64,000 bases of DNA from positions 6,002,001-6,066,000 of the forward strand of contig NC_135355.1 in the NCBI RefSeq assembly GCF_051622035.1, given 5' to 3'. Below are positions 33,743 to 46,341 of this stretch, piece by piece. Source of the stretch: Arctopsyche grandis. Lineage: Eukaryota > Arthropoda > Insecta > Trichoptera > Hydropsychidae. The translations under genes were made by a program, and so were the position numbers. Every line of letters begins with the position of its first letter. Within the stretch, counting starts at the first letter, position 1. Below the pieces are notes generated by a model, which saw only the letters and a list, made by a program, of their open reading frames with translations, was not told where the DNA came from and did not search any database.

Positions 33743-36700
33743 TCAACGTCTCGAAACGGGAAACTGCGGCCGACGATACGGCAAAACAGTGGATGCTAAA
33801 GCTGTCCGCTCTTTATTACGAACTGTTTTACATCCAACTAAAAACAAAACAAACATTAACAAAAACAATATCGAATAATACACAAATATATACGAGATGT
33901 CACATTACATTACATACCCTGTGTGTTGTTAGATTGAATTGAATTCACTGTCGTTGTCAAATGAAATCGGTTGGCCGAAGAACCGAATCCAGATTTATTT
34001 TCCTTCACTGTGGAAATAGTGACGGGCCTTTTAAAAGGTGCCACTTTACCCGTCGGTAGCTTCAATTTCTGTGCCGACACTGAATAAAAAAACAACAACA
34101 AATGTTACACTAATTTGATTGTTTTTCAACATAAATATATATAGCATAAATCTTCATACTAACATTTATTACTCTCAAATACGTTAGTGCGTTCTGAGAG
34201 TACCTTCTTGATTTCAACGGTTTTGATAGCTTTACAATCGTTCACAGCTTTATGCGCCAACACAAACGTAGAATTCAACATATTCGGATTGACTGTTTTC
34301 GTCGATACGAAGTCTTTGCCATGACCATTCAACATTATAAACGTGTCTTCTTGTAAGTCGTTCATTGCGCCGTTAGGTTCGACGTATGTGGAATTTAAAA
34401 CGTCTTCAGAAGACATTGCCTCATCTTCGTCTGTGGGATCGCCTTCGACGACATCTTCCTCCATGTCCGACAGCAATAAGTGTCCAATTTCCGGACTTTG
34501 AACAATATCAATGATGGGACCGTCGGGAATGCTCGCATTTTTCAGATCTAGATTGATCATGTATTTCAAATAAGCATCGTCGCACTGCAAATCGTCCTGT
34601 TCGTCTTTCCAAGTTACGGCGCGAGAGCTTTTCGCTTGTCGTATCAGATCTTTGTACTCGTTGACCATTGCCGAAGTGAATATTCCCTGGCTTTTGAGTC
34701 TGATATAGTATTTTTTCAACATGTCTAAAGAATTTTTAACAAAGCTGTTCAAATTTGTAATCTCGTCGACGTGAGATATTGTTAAAGATTTTAGATGGTC
34801 GGCTTTCGCTTCGGAGATTATCGAATCTTGTTGGGAATCCAACGCTACAGCCAACGGTTCTAATATTGGACAGGCTTCGACTGCCTCGGTTTTCAAGCGT
34901 TTGAAATCACTCTCCGACGATTCCAACTCTTCAAGCGCCTTTTCCAATTCCGACTGCATAGACACGGCTTGGCGAATAAGACTTTCGGACGATGATTGTA
35001 ATCTAGAAACATCATTGCGACATTCCTGAAAAGAAGCAAATTACTTTTAGCATGTCAAGTAAAATAATAAATTGACTAATGAGTTGTTGAAAAAGATTTG
35101 TAAGCGGTGACGTCTTGGAGGGCTGGACACCAGCGCCTTGTCCATACAAACGTATTACACTTCTCCCTTCCTCAATTATGGTACTAGAAAAATTATTTTT
35201 TAATATGCTATGGCTATCCACCATTGGCATGCATCTGTGCTTTTATTTTTTCGATTAGTTATTATTTATAGGAGCTAGGAGCCGCCAAACATCTATAAAA
35301 TCACCTCTTTTTTACACCCACGAAAAGAGTCCAGCGTGCTTATTTAACGGTCGATTTAAAAAAAAATACGCGCACAGTTGCATAGAAAATATCTTTCTCA
35401 TACCGATGATGAAATTTTTTATTTAAAAATTGGTCCAGTTTTGGAGGACAAAATTGGAGAATACGAAAACTCGATTTTGTCGATTTAAAATACGTATTAT
35501 CTGGTCGAAGCGCAACTGTCGCATTCACTCAATATATATATTAATATATAATTTACCCTTTTGCATTCTCTCGGGTACTATTCTAGCACTTCTTTTGTCC
35601 ATTCTTCTAGCCACGTGGCCCATTGCCATTTCAATCTCTTCACTCTATTCACAACCCTTGTCATACTTCTCACTCACGTATTCCGTTTCCTGTTTTTCCT
35701 CGTTATGTCAAGCATACTTGTTTGAGTGCATTGGACTTTGTGTAACAACTTGGCGTTCAATATCTAAGTTTCACATCCATACGTCATCACTGGTAAAACA
35801 CATTGATCGAAGATCTTTTTCTTCGGGCAAAGTTGCATTTTTGATATAAAAACCGCATTCATTCGATCAAATGCACTCCATCCTAATTACATACGTCTCT
35901 TTGTTTCTTCTTCTTTACTACCGGACACATCTATTATTTGACCCAAATTCAAATAATTATTTACTATTTTATCATCTAATGAAATGCTATCAGGCATGCA
36001 ATAACTATTGAACATTTTTATTTATCCCATATTAATTGTATTGAGAAAATTCAACTTAAATTTATTAAATCCTTACGCTACCTTTTTCCTACCTATACCC
36101 ATTCTACTGTTTCCGACATTTTAAAAATCCTTTCTTTTGACAATCTTTCGGTCAGGCGACGACATACTGATGCTATATTCTTCGTTAAGCTCATAAATGG
36201 TTTCCTTGATTATTCTGATTTACTGAATAAGGTTAATTTCAGAATCCCAGTTCGGTACTCTAGACGCGTTGCACTCTTTTCACTTGATCCTTTCAATACT
36301 AATTCCCAAAAATATTTTTATCTGCAGCGCGTTTATCGTATGTTTAACGGAGAGCTGAATGAGGTTGATCTATTTGGTATTTCCCTACATCAATTCAGGT
36401 CTAACATCAAGAGAATCTTGACCGATTGATTAATTTCTTCTCCTATTCTATTTTTCCAATATTATTATACTTTAGTTTAGTTATGTAATGTGCTATTTAA
36501 TCATATTATAGCTTTCATTCTTTTCCTTTTCATTTGTTTATTTTGTATTTACCTTTTTCATTTGTTTTATATTTGTAAATTTCAATTTCTTCTTATATTC
36601 TATTTTATAACCTTTTCCAAATATTTTAATACTATAGTTTAATTATGCAATGTTCTACATATTTTGTCGTGCCTTTATTCTTTACTTTTTAATTTGTTTT

Positions 36701-39700
36701 CCTTATATTTATCTTTTTCATTTTTGTAAAAATCTATTATTGGACTCGGATGTTACATATATTATTTATTTACTATTTGTTTTTTTTATACATATCTATG
36801 TACATCCTGTCTGTTGATTTTTCAATTAATAAAATAAAATAAATTAGTTTGGTCTCATCTATGTTAATTTTTTTAATCCTACTTTCCCTATCCAGCTGTG
36901 TTAGTCTGTTAAGTCAGCTGGATCGCGAGCTATTAAAACTATATCGTCTGCGACTGTGATTTTTACAAGCCTCTTCTATGCTTTTACTCCTGCTGTGTCC
37001 CATTCCAAGTTCCTGAAAACTTTCTCAAATACCGCATTGAATAACTTGGGCGAGGTGGTGTCTCCTTGCCTTATATATGTACATAATATGTCAAATATGA
37101 GGAAACATGTTTTTAAGATTAGATATCAAAAATAAAGCTTTCCGTATCTTCATTTTAGTTGTGTTATTAAAATATCCATCACTTATTTCATTTCTACTGA
37201 AAATAAAAAATTACCATCAAAAGGAACAGATTGCTGAGATCGACCCTCAAAAATGTGTGGTCATATGTCGGTACATGATCCATTCCAGATGTATGTCAAA
37301 GGAGTGCATGGCAATTTGACTCTACTAATCCAATTTAATCAATGATGCTACTGACATTGAAAACTTACACTTTGACGTTTTTTCCTCAAATAGAGAAAAC
37401 CAGATTCTTTCCGAGAATTTTATTTATAGCTAACTTTATTTAAAATAAAATTTATCCCACCAAAATTTGCAATCTGTAGGAATTGCCTTACCTGCCTATT
37501 CCTTCGGAACGTCACAGTTTGTAAGTCATAATTAAAGATAGGGCCAGATAATACATCAGAATACTAATACATAATACCTACGTATGAATTATAACATAAT
37601 ATTTACATTTTTCAATTGTGGATCGGGTGCTTCTACACATAGAGCTGCAAGAGCTGCCGCAGCACGACGCTTTCTAATAGCTCGTGACGCAAAACCACGT
37701 TGTTTCCGTTGCCTTGATAAAACTCCTGACAAATTTGCGAAATGGACCTCAGATTGAGACTTCAGTTTGACGCTCCATTTCTTCAGGAGTTTCTCTAAAA
37801 AAAAAAATAACATTTCAATTATCAAATCATTCACCTACTCATTCACACTCAATATGAAACGATTAATCACCAGATATTTCATCCGTTTTAACATCTGAAA
37901 AGCCGGTCACTACTCCTGTCTGATTTTCTTTCGCCCGAGCAAGCTCGGCTTCGAGGTGTGCAACTTTCTCCTTTAATCCGTCAGCTTGAGTGAGTTCGTT
38001 CTCTAGCCGCGACACTCTTTCTCTCAACTCTTCTGCTTGTTTAATGTATTGAGCGACGTGGCCATCGCAGCTAATAATATTCTTCTTCATCTTCTGCTGA
38101 ATCTTATTGGCTCGGGTCGCGTACTTGAGAGTGTTGTACGTGTCCTCGTACGATGAACTCGTTGGTGCGACATTCGCGATCATAACAGTACGGCAATTTC
38201 CACCAAGACTGTCCTTCAACAACCTAGTCAACTTTGAATCCCTACAATTGATCAATACATTAAAATTTTATTAGTGATTATTCGGTAACAAGGAAAACCC
38301 CGTTTACGCCACTGCTTAATATAATACAATAACATATACAGGAACTTGCCTGTACGGAATGAACTTCGCCCCATCGGCTAATTGATTGATACAATTACCG
38401 AGCGACAATAAACTGCGATTTATATTGGCTCCTTCTTTGAAACGATCTCCTTTGCAACCGGTAGCTGAAGCTCGCTCACTACCGGCCAAATCAATCATAG
38501 ATAATTTAACAATTTTGGCTTGATTCGTTGCTTTGGTTCTCATTTTCACGTACACCTACAATAAAACGAAAATTTATTGATATAATCGTATCGTTACAGC
38601 TGACATTTGATTCAATACAGTCATACCTGAAAAACGGCATGACTGCGAGAGCTTTCGGCGTTTGCATCCGTCGGATGTTGTGTTCGATTTTTGTTCCCTT
38701 TATCCAACATGTCGAGCAATTCCTGAGCAGTGTTAATACTTTTGCTAGACAAGCCTGAAATTTGAACACCGTATTTACCGTCGTCCCTCAGATGTAAGGA
38801 ACCGGACGGTTGGAGTAAATCGTGGACGTTTTCATTATAGATCTAAAAAATAAATTATAAAATTAGAATCGATGGTTAAGTTTTATTATGTAAAACAGTG
38901 TTTTCCAAACTAACAACATGCTCATACATATTTAGTGTTTTTATAAAGTTTAAAACAGGGCTGTGGAGTCAAGAGTCAAAGTTGGAGTCGGAGCATTTCA
39001 AGCAGTGTCAAAGTTGTGAATGAGCATAGAAGAGGCTTTTAAAAATCAACCAATTACTTTTTTACTATTACAGTATATGTTAACTAGAGTCTCCTATTAA
39101 CCGTTTGCCCGCGGCCGTCTTCTATGGAAGTCTGTAGCGCGGCTGTCTTCAATAGAATTGCTGAACTTTGCACGGGATTTTGAGCCTTATATGCGCCTAT
39201 TTTAACTGTTTTAAGGTTCAAAATTGGTTGAATATATTACTGAGAGTTGAATGCCATCTATTCAATTTGCTTAAAATGAATATATACCAGTCAAAATTAG
39301 TTTTTTGTGGAACTATACTGAAACCTCGTTTATGTGACGTCACGTTTGTTGAAAAATGGCGACAATACGTCTCAATTGTATGAAGAATGATTATTTGACC
39401 ATTAAGCCAAAAACTACGAGATATATTATGTATTTTACTGTTTACAATAATACTTTATGTGTTAATGAACATATCTGGTTACTTGAGTAAATATTAAAAT
39501 CTGTATTTAAGGTCGAAAACTCGATTGCCAAATTCGCGAAAAAGGTGCTGCGTACAGAGCTTGTTCGCTATATTTATTGCCGCAGGCAAAGGGTTAAGTA
39601 TTTAAATAATATACTGGGCATTTAATTTGTTGCCATTTGTTAATACGTCTTGAAGATAAGAAAAACAATATATTTCATTGAAATTTGTCCAACAAAAACA

Positions 39701-40417
39701 GCTAAAATAAAACGAGCATAAGTGTTTTTGAATCGACATTGCCTTTTGGATAAGCCTCAAATTTTTTGCCTACTACAGTTTGGGAAACACAAATGTAAAA
39801 TATTATGCAGTGTAAAATACCTCTAGATACGACACGCATATTTCAAACTCTCGCTCTTGTCGGTGTTGTTCAATGCATTTGAACAGTTCTCGCATCGTCA
39901 GATACGTGATGCCGGGCGTCTCTGGATAACCGACCATCGTGAAAGTCTTACCCGCTCCGGTAGCTCCGTAGACGAAGACTGAGCAATTATAACCCTCCAT
40001 GAGCGAGGTGATGATGTCTTTGGTGCTCTCGTTGAAGACGTCTACATTCGTCGCCTGGACGCCAAAGACAGTGTCGAATATGAATTGCATTTCTTTATTG
40101 GCTTTCTTGAGATAATTGTGCGACGGCTGCTGCACTCCCTGGTAGAAGAATGGCTCTTCCTCTACTTTGGGGTCGAAGATGAGCATCCTCGAATCGACGG
40201 GTTTGACGACGATGCGTCTCCCCGTGTCGACTTCCCAATGGTTAGGAGGTCGGATTCGTACGCACACCTTCATGTTGGCCGCTGTTGAAGTCGACTCTGT
40301 GGTGCCAAACCGGGAAGGTTTGGGCAGTTGTAAAGAATCCATGGTCTTCACTTTTGGACGTAGCCGACGAGACCTGGGCGAGTAGGCTGCCTTCATAGAC
40401 TTCTTCAGCGACGACAT
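33743..40417 (-). CDS. KIF18A: Kinesin-8 motor protein (KIF18A / Klp67A type), eight exons
   Basis: Exons on the minus strand: 40417-39821, 38842-38627, 38555-38350, 38241-37871, 37794-37607, 35025-34164, 34079-33918, 33837-33743. All phases match and the total is 898 codons plus TGA. The motor domain starts near residue 49 (MKVCVRIRP). P-loop GATGAGKT is at 151-158, switch I NAESSRSH at 260-267 and switch II DLAGSE at 293-298, followed by [17 protein letters not shown] and [18 protein letters not shown] neck coiled coil ([14 protein letters not shown]) and a long tail with an acidic stretch and a basic, Lys/Arg-rich end follow. Kinesin-8 motors walk to microtubule plus ends and limit microtubule length and chromosome oscillation in mitosis. 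The motor sequence and the length (human KIF18A is also about 900 residues) support this subfamily. Intron 3 has a GC donor. Introns 1 and 5 carry transposon debris. A decayed partial duplicate is at 11.3-15.95 kb. Confidence 0.95.
34164..35025 (-). CDS. KIF18A: Kinesin-8 exon 6 (large tail exon)
   Basis: 862 nt, phase 0 in and phase 1 out; acceptor ttttcag before GAATGTCGC and donor gttagt. It encodes a helical region ([20 protein letters not shown]), a predominantly helical middle and a long acidic part ([19 protein letters not shown]) with Ser/Thr-rich linkers. Tail regions of kinesin-8 are poorly conserved, so identification rests on the in-frame join between motor exons and the terminal exons. 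No MITE or LINE intrudes on the coding part. Confidence 0.88.
35117..35560 (-). mobile_element. Truncated copy of the TTAA MITE in kinesin-8 intron 5
   Basis: This inverted copy of 26210-26660 shares the end gagggctggacaccagcgcc and the interior cttgtccatacaaacgtat, tcctagctccta-type and gtcgaagcgcaact stretches. The second TIR and its flanking TTAA are missing; the homology stops in tatatatat repeats near 35545. Confidence 0.9.
35565..37080 (-). pseudogene. RTE-like LINE fragment in kinesin-8 intron 5, split by another LINE
   Basis: Minus strand 37080-36844 reads a broken RT core: [18 protein letters not shown], then [11 protein letters not shown]. After an insertion at 36000-36843, 35999-35565 continues with [40 protein letters not shown] and [18 protein letters not shown]. 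These are standard motifs of RTE-type ORF2 C-termini (LPvmtYG.ET, lKWqWAgH). Several stops. A related scrap lies at 46745-46985. Confidence 0.85.
36000..36843 (+). mobile_element. 3' end of a LINE copy (same family as 20.6-27.3 kb)
   Basis: The plus strand ends in a frame containing [20 protein letters not shown] and a stop at 36427-36429, matching the C-terminus of the big LINE ORF2 in the window. A TTC/TTT-rich 3' UTR follows, then a tail of taaaataaaata type (about 36820-36843). It is 5'-truncated near 36000 and inserted into the RTE-like LINE of intron 5. Confidence 0.88.
37081..37606. other. Kinesin-8 intron 5, unassigned stretch
   Basis: Intron sequence between LINE debris and exon 5. 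A 70-codon plus-strand frame (37107-37319) has no recognisable family. Nothing else to report. Confidence 0.5.
38348..38350 (-). promoter_or_regulatory. GC-AG splice donor of kinesin-8 intron 3
   Basis: Read on the minus strand, exon 3 must end in ...tacag and exon 4 (38241) begins ggattc, giving PYRDSKL, the conserved kinesin sequence. The intron therefore starts gcaagt rather than gt; the context cag|gcaagt matches the known consensus for GC-AG introns. Using the next downstream gt instead would break the conserved RDSKL motif. The same gcaagt is retained in the decayed copy near 15185. Confidence 0.85.
39101..39593. mobile_element. TTAA-flanked MITE in kinesin-8 intron 1
   Basis: The left end ccgtttgcccgcgg and right end ccgcaggcaaaggg are inverted repeats (two mismatches), with TTAA at 39097-39100 and 39594-39597. 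It is 493 bp long with no protein. The piggyBac-type target site suggests mobilisation by a piggyBac transposase. It is absent from the homologous intron in the decayed copy, which has its own, different TTAA element. Confidence 0.88.
39821..40417 (-). CDS. KIF18A: Kinesin-8 exon 1 (start, leader and P-loop)
   Basis: 199 codons in phase 0, from ATG at 40417 to ...VSYLE, then the donor gtatttta. The first ~48 residues are a basic Ser/Lys/Arg-rich leader with a possible alternative start ([12 protein letters not shown], residue 26). The motor core begins at MKVCVRIRP. The exon has an unbroken GATGAGKT P-loop, in contrast to the decayed copy at 15.3-15.85 kb, and base composition is clearly higher in GC than the surroundings, with selection evident on the protein frame. 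Confidence 0.95.
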
Positions 40418-40601
40418 GGTGTCGTCGTTTGCTTCGACTCCTCAGAAAACAGTTCCTGACTTCGAAAGCACTCAACAGTAGCGATGACGCTGCATTTGCC
40501 CGTTGACCGTTCAAACTCAACGGCCGCTTGACGTTTTGCATTCAAACTAGCGAAGTGTTGCCACACTACAAAATACGTTGTGACAATAATACGAATTATT
40601 T
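40418..40601 (-). promoter_or_regulatory. Kinesin-8 5' flank with two TTTGAA sites
   Basis: The region between the ATG (40417) and the transposon at 40602 must contain the 5' UTR and promoter. On the minus strand it has TTTGAA at 40541-40546 and 40510-40515, about 95-130 bp from the start codon. TTTGAA/TTYGAA is the CHR motif used by many mitotic genes in animals. No TATA box is obvious. That they are functional is inference; the hexamer occurs often by chance in AT-rich DNA. Confidence 0.35.
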
Positions 40602-40823
40602 GGTAAACGGACTACTAGTCATATGTGAACCAGTCACAGGACAACCGGTCGCTCTAGATCGGTCACTCGTGATCATCCGTCACGCTAAAACTGGTTGACC
40701 GATTTTAGGGTGTGACCAGTTTTAGGGTGACCAGTTTTAGTGTGACGGGTGATCACGTGTGACCGATCTAGAGCGACCAGTTGTCCTGTGACCGGTTCAC
40801 ATTTGACTAGTAATCACCGAACC
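40602..40823. mobile_element. Foldback MITE, TIR GGTAAACGGA, 9-bp TSD
   Basis: A 222-bp element with almost full-length inverted arms (left gaaccagtcacaggacaacc against right ggttgtcctgtgaccggttc type) around a centre of accagttttaggg repeats. Exact 9-bp repeats gaattattt flank it (40593-40601, 40824-40832). The termini ggtaaacgga and, inverted, ggttcggtga resemble those of 41055-41621. A 9-bp TSD is the mark of Mutator-like elements. It lies about 185 bp upstream of the kinesin-8 start codon. Confidence 0.92.
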
Positions 40824-41054
40824 GAATTATTTATTTATGATAAACATCATAAAACTAAATCTCTACATTCAAATTATTATTTTTATTTCAATCAAATTAT
40901 CTTTTTCTTAAAATTAACTCGGTGCTACCATCCCATTCTCTAATGGCAGCAGGCACACAGCTAGATTTTTTTTTAATGGTAGGGGAAAATTTTTCTTTAA
41001 TGAGGTGGAGGACTTGCAAGTTAATTTTTTACTAGGGAGTCGTGTATTATTATG

Positions 41055-41621
41055 GGTAAACGGATTATTCCACAGAAAGCGATCTCGCGCACGTCACTAA
41101 AATTGCGATCACGGAACATCTGGCACTCGAGTTCTCGTTAGTAGGGCCGCCCAGAGGGGGGGGGGGGGGAAGCAGAATTCCAGGGCCCGGACTACTTGAG
41201 GGATCCCATGCTGGAATGTTTGACTGATCGATATTAATATTTTATATAAAAATACATATATTTCTTTAATGCTAAATGTTTATAATTTTTTGATCAGCGC
41301 ATTCTTTGTGTCCATCGTCAATGTGAAATCGTACCTGTTATATCATACTTTCTTATTCGAATATTTCAAAAAATAACATATAGGTATTTTTCTAATAGTT
41401 CTGATAATTTTTTTGCATATTAAAATTTATTATAAAAATATTTTTTTTTTTGGTTTGTCATAGGGTATGAAATTATTTTTCCAGGGCCCAGAATTCCTCT
41501 CGCCAGCCCTGCTTGTTAGTACAATATTTCGATTGATGGAGTTTTTGGGTGACAGTGTTCCGTGATCGAGATTATATTGACGTGCGCGCGAGATCGCTTT
41601 TTGCGGAATAATCACCGAACC
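41055..41621. mobile_element. Mutator-like MITE with nested hAT element, 9-bp TSD
   Basis: The ends ggtaaacggattattcc and, inverted, ggttcggtgattattcc continue into aaagcgatctcgcgc on both sides, about 45 bp of TIR. Exact 9-bp repeats attattatg flank the element (41046-41054, 41622-41630). Same terminal family as 40602-40823. The interior is mostly a second element (41142-41511). Confidence 0.92.
41142..41511. mobile_element. hAT-like MITE nested in the Mutator-like MITE
   Basis: The ends tagggccgcccagagg and, inverted, cagggctggcgagagg continue to gaattc..gggccc on both sides. Flanking ctcgttag (41134-41141) and cttgttag (41512-41519) are 8-bp repeats with one mismatch. It contains a G-run at 41155-41171. 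No protein. Confidence 0.75.
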
Positions 41622-41689
41622 ATTATTATGTATTAGAGCAGTACAACTCAAACACTGGTCCGCATATATACAAACTTGATTTCATTTCG

Positions 41690-41965
41690 CGTGGTTAGCA
41701 TATTAGCTTTCGAGCAGTGTCACGCTGCTGGCCAGACCTTGATTTGTGAATAGAGATCGATCATTTCTTATCAGAGTTTGCGAACTTCTCTGATTTTTAT
41801 TGAAATGGTTCCTATAAAATTGGCATTCCCTCCCCGATTTCTATTGAAAATCTTAGATTTTTCTACGCCTCAAGGTTCGTCGGTTTGTAGAAAAAAATGC
41901 TGCGAAAATTTCTCCATGTCTCTGTGGATGATTATTTATCGTATAAAAAGTCGTATTGTATGAAT
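41690..41965 (+). mobile_element. SINE copy, tRNA-like head partly degraded
   Basis: Contains gtggttagcatattagc (A-box side), then ctgctggccagaccttgatttgtga, gatcgatcatttctta, cagagtttgcgaactt and ccatgtctctgtggatgattattt, the same order as the SINE copies at 57.3-61.8 kb. The B-box region is degraded or lost. Best placed as an older member of that family. Confidence 0.75.
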
Positions 41966-42139
41966 TCTTATTGATCGTACTTACTTAAAAATAGTATGAA
42001 GCTTTAATTATTTTTAAATATCTTAAATGTAAGTTCTAAGTTAATATTATTGTGTATAATTTATTGTTTTTACATTCGCTTTAAATTTTAAATCAAAGTT
42101 TTTTTTAAAATGGATCCAAATAAAACCATTTAAAATTAA

Positions 42140-42262
42140 GTGACCATCGCAACGCTTATGGATGAAAAGACGTACAGTTTCAAACAAATTGCGAAAAAAT
42201 TTTATATTTGTCACCATACAGTGTTAAATATTGCACAGTCCTCTAAAAGTGATGATTGCAGT
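42140..42262 (+). pseudogene. Transposase HTH scrap (Tc1-like)
   Basis: A short plus-strand reading gives ATLMDEKTYSFKQIAKKF then HHTVLNIAQSSK, the pattern of a helix-turn-helix (I..L.eeg.s...IAkk....TV..i) at the start of Tc1-like transposases. No continuation is visible and stops surround it. Confidence 0.5.
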
Positions 42263-42463
42263 CGGCTGTTGGTATTCATGCAATACATCAAGGAATAAAA
42301 AGAAATTGAATGTTGGAAGAGAATTTCATTTTATGAGCCACTAGATTTAAAATAAATAACAAAAATATTTGAATTTGAATTTACTTGCTTATTCGATTCA
42401 GTCGAAGAAAAATGATCGAGCCTCATCCAGGCAAAATTTGATCATGAATATTTAACGTTTCAA

Positions 42464-42782
42464 TCTATATACATATATAAAAATCAATGTTTGTCTGTCT
42501 GTCTCAAATAGGCTCCTAAACCAAAGAACCGATTACGATGGAACTTTCAGGATTTGTTGTATGCATGTCCGAAAAGATTACTGTGAAAAAAAAGGAAAAA
42601 TCTTCTTAATAATAATATTCGTAATTACGATTTTATCAACGTGAAAGTATGAAGCGCCAGTGTGTAGTTAAGGAAATGTTTACGTTGGTAACCAACTTGC
42701 GCGCACGCATTGCCAACGTACAAATACATTACGTACCACTCATACCAACCTGACATTACGTACCACTCACAACAATCCTACA
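42464..42782 (+). mobile_element. Helitron-like 5' end (TCTATATA...TTTGTCTGTCTGTC)
   Basis: Starts tctatatacatatataaa and continues aatcaatgtttgtctgtctgtc, the same head as 46342-46581. Such AT-then-tttgtctgtctgtc heads typify insect non-autonomous Helitrons as I know them. The matching 3' end (cgggttcagctag) is not found here, and the sequence runs into the (TA)n at 42783. Confidence 0.5.
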
Positions 42783-42912
<130 letters not shown>

Positions 42913-43075
42913 AATCTATAATTTGGAAAGAGACTTTGTATGTATGTAAATATCCTTGGTCGTCGTCGTCGTCGTCGTCGTCGTCGTCTTCGTCCGTAGA
43001 TCGGTGACGTCATCGAACACGTGATTCGATTTTTTTTTTTTCGATCCATGGGCGCCGATTTTTTTTTTCGTTTCA

Positions 43076-43850
43076 ATGGATTCACCCCCGCGGGGGCGCA
43101 AGGCGAGTAGTTTAATGGGGCCCCGCCAGGGGCGCCACAAGGGGCGCAGCCCCGTGGGGCCCCAGCCTCATGGGGCGCAGCCCCATGGGGATCAAAAGGG
43201 GGCGCCACAAGGGGCACAGCCCCGTGGGGCCCAGAAGGGGGTGCCACAAGGGGCGCAGCCCCGTGAAGCCCCGAAGGGGGCGCGGGGGGCCCAGCCTCAT
43301 GGGGCGCAGCCCCATGGGGCTCAAAAGGGGGCGCCACAAGGGGCGCAGCCCCGTGGGGCCCCGAAGGGGGCCCGGGGGGCCCAGCCTCATGGGGCGCAGC
43401 CCCGTGGGGCCCCGAAGGGGGCCCGGGGGGCCCAGCCTCATGGGGCGCCACAAGGGGCGCAGCCCCGTGGGGGCCCGGGGGGCCTAGCCTCATGGGGCGC
43501 AGCCCCATGGGGCTCAAAAGGGGGCGCCACAAGGGGCGCAGCCCCGTGGGGACCCGAAGGGGGCCCGGGGGGCCCAGCCTCATGGGGCGCAGCCCCATGG
43601 GGCTCAAAAGGGGGCGCCACAAGGGGCGCAGCCCCGTGGGGCCCCGAAGGGGGCCCGGGGGGCCCAGCCTCATGGGGCGCAGCCCCATGAGGCTCAAAAG
43701 GGGGCGCCACAAGGGGCGCAGCCCCGTGGGGCCCCGAAGGGGGCCCGGGGGGCCCAGCCTCATGGGGCGCAGCCCCATGGGGCTCAAAAGGGGGCGCCAC
43801 AAGGGGCGCAGCCCCGTGGGGCCCAGCCTCATGGGGCGCAAGCCCTAATA
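43076..43850. repeat. GC-rich tandem array, 90-bp period
   Basis: Units such as catggggcgcagccccat-ggggctcaaaagggggcgccac-aaggggcgcagccccgtggg recur with starts at 43491, 43581, 43671 and 43761 (90 bp); earlier units are partly deleted. GC is extreme compared with the AT-rich background. As 90 is a multiple of 3, both strands stay open (361 codons minus, 204 codons plus), but the peptides are Pro/Gly/Ala/Arg repeats without domain sense. The halves gcagcccc and ggggcgc make the unit rich in short palindromes. Confidence 0.95.
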
Positions 43851-44895
43851 GGCATTAACTAAGGGGGGCGAAGCCCTAGACGGCAATTAATCATGGGGGC
43901 GCGGAGGGGCGAAGCCCTAAAAGGCAACTGATCATGGGGGCGAAGCCTTAGACGGCATTTAATCATGGGGGCGCGGAGGGGCGAAGCCCTAAAAGGCATT
44001 AACTAAGGGGGGCGAAGCCCTAAACGGCAATTAATCTTGGGGGCGCGGGGGGCGAAGCCCTAAAAGGCAACTGATCATGGGGGCGAAGCCTTAGACGGCA
44101 TTTAATCATGGGGGCGCGGAGGGGCGAAGCCCTAAAAGGCATTTACTAAGGGGGGCGAAGCCCTAGACGGCATTTAATCATGGGGGTGCGGAGGGGCGAA
44201 GCCCTAAAAGGCATTAACTCAGGGGGGCGAAGCCCTAAACGGCAATTAATCTTTGGAGCGCGGGGGGCGGAGCCCTAAAAGGCATTAACTTAGGGGGGCG
44301 AAGCCTTAGACGGCATTTAATCATGGGGGCGCGGAGGGGCGAAGCCCTAAAAGGCATTAACTAAGGGGGGCGAAGCCCTAAACGGCAATTAATCTTGGGG
44401 GCGTGGGGGGCGAAGCCCTAAAAGGCAACTGATCATGAGGGCGAAGCCTTAAACGGCATTTAATCATGGGGGCGCGGAGGGGCGAAGCCCTAAAAGGCAT
44501 TAACTAAGGGGGGCGAAGCCCTAAACGGCAATTAATCTTGGGGGCGTGGGGGGCGAAGCCCTAAAAGGCAACTGATCATGGGAGCGAAGCCTTAGACGGC
44601 ATTTAATCATGGGGGCGCGGAGGGGCGAAGCCCTAAAAGGCATTAACTAAGGGGGGCGAAGCCCTAAACGGCAATTAATCTTGGGGGCGCGGGGGGCGAA
44701 GCCCTAAAAGGCATTAACTAAGGGGGGCGAAGCCCTAGACGGCATTTAATCATGGGGGTGCGGAGGGGCGAAGCCCTAAAAGGCATTAACTAAGGGGGGC
44801 GAAGCCCTAAACGGCAATTGCTCATGGGGCGTGGAGGGGCGAAGCCCTAGAAGGCAAAGGCTCAGGGGGGTGCCGAGGGCGAAGCCCTAGAAGGC
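43850..44895. repeat. gaagcccta tandem array
   Basis: Mixed units of about 35-45 bp built on ggggcgaagccctaaaaggcattaac and ggggcgaagccctaaacggcaatta, in several alternating types (aactgatcatg, aattaatcttg, atttaatcatg spacers). The core gcgaagccc resembles the gcgaagccggg of the element's own 3' terminal hairpin. Higher-order alternation of unit types is visible. No protein is expected. Confidence 0.92.
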
Positions 44896-45055
44896 AAAAA
44901 AAAAAAAATGATTTTTTTAAATTTTTTTTTTGATTTTTTTTTTATTTTTTTTTTGATTTTTTTTTTTATTTTTTTTTAATTTTATTTTATTTTTTTTTTT
45001 TTAAATTTTTAAATTTTTTTTTTTTTTTTAATTAAATTAGCTTAGTCATGTTTAA
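44896..45055. repeat. Homopolymer A/T tract
   Basis: Runs of a and then t/tttatttt between the gaagccc array and the 3' end of the Helitron-like element. Simple sequence only. Confidence 0.9.
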
Positions 45056-45100
45056 GCGGTTTATATTATAAACACTGAGCGAAGCCGGGTAATACAGCTA

Positions 45101-46341
<1,241 letters not shown>

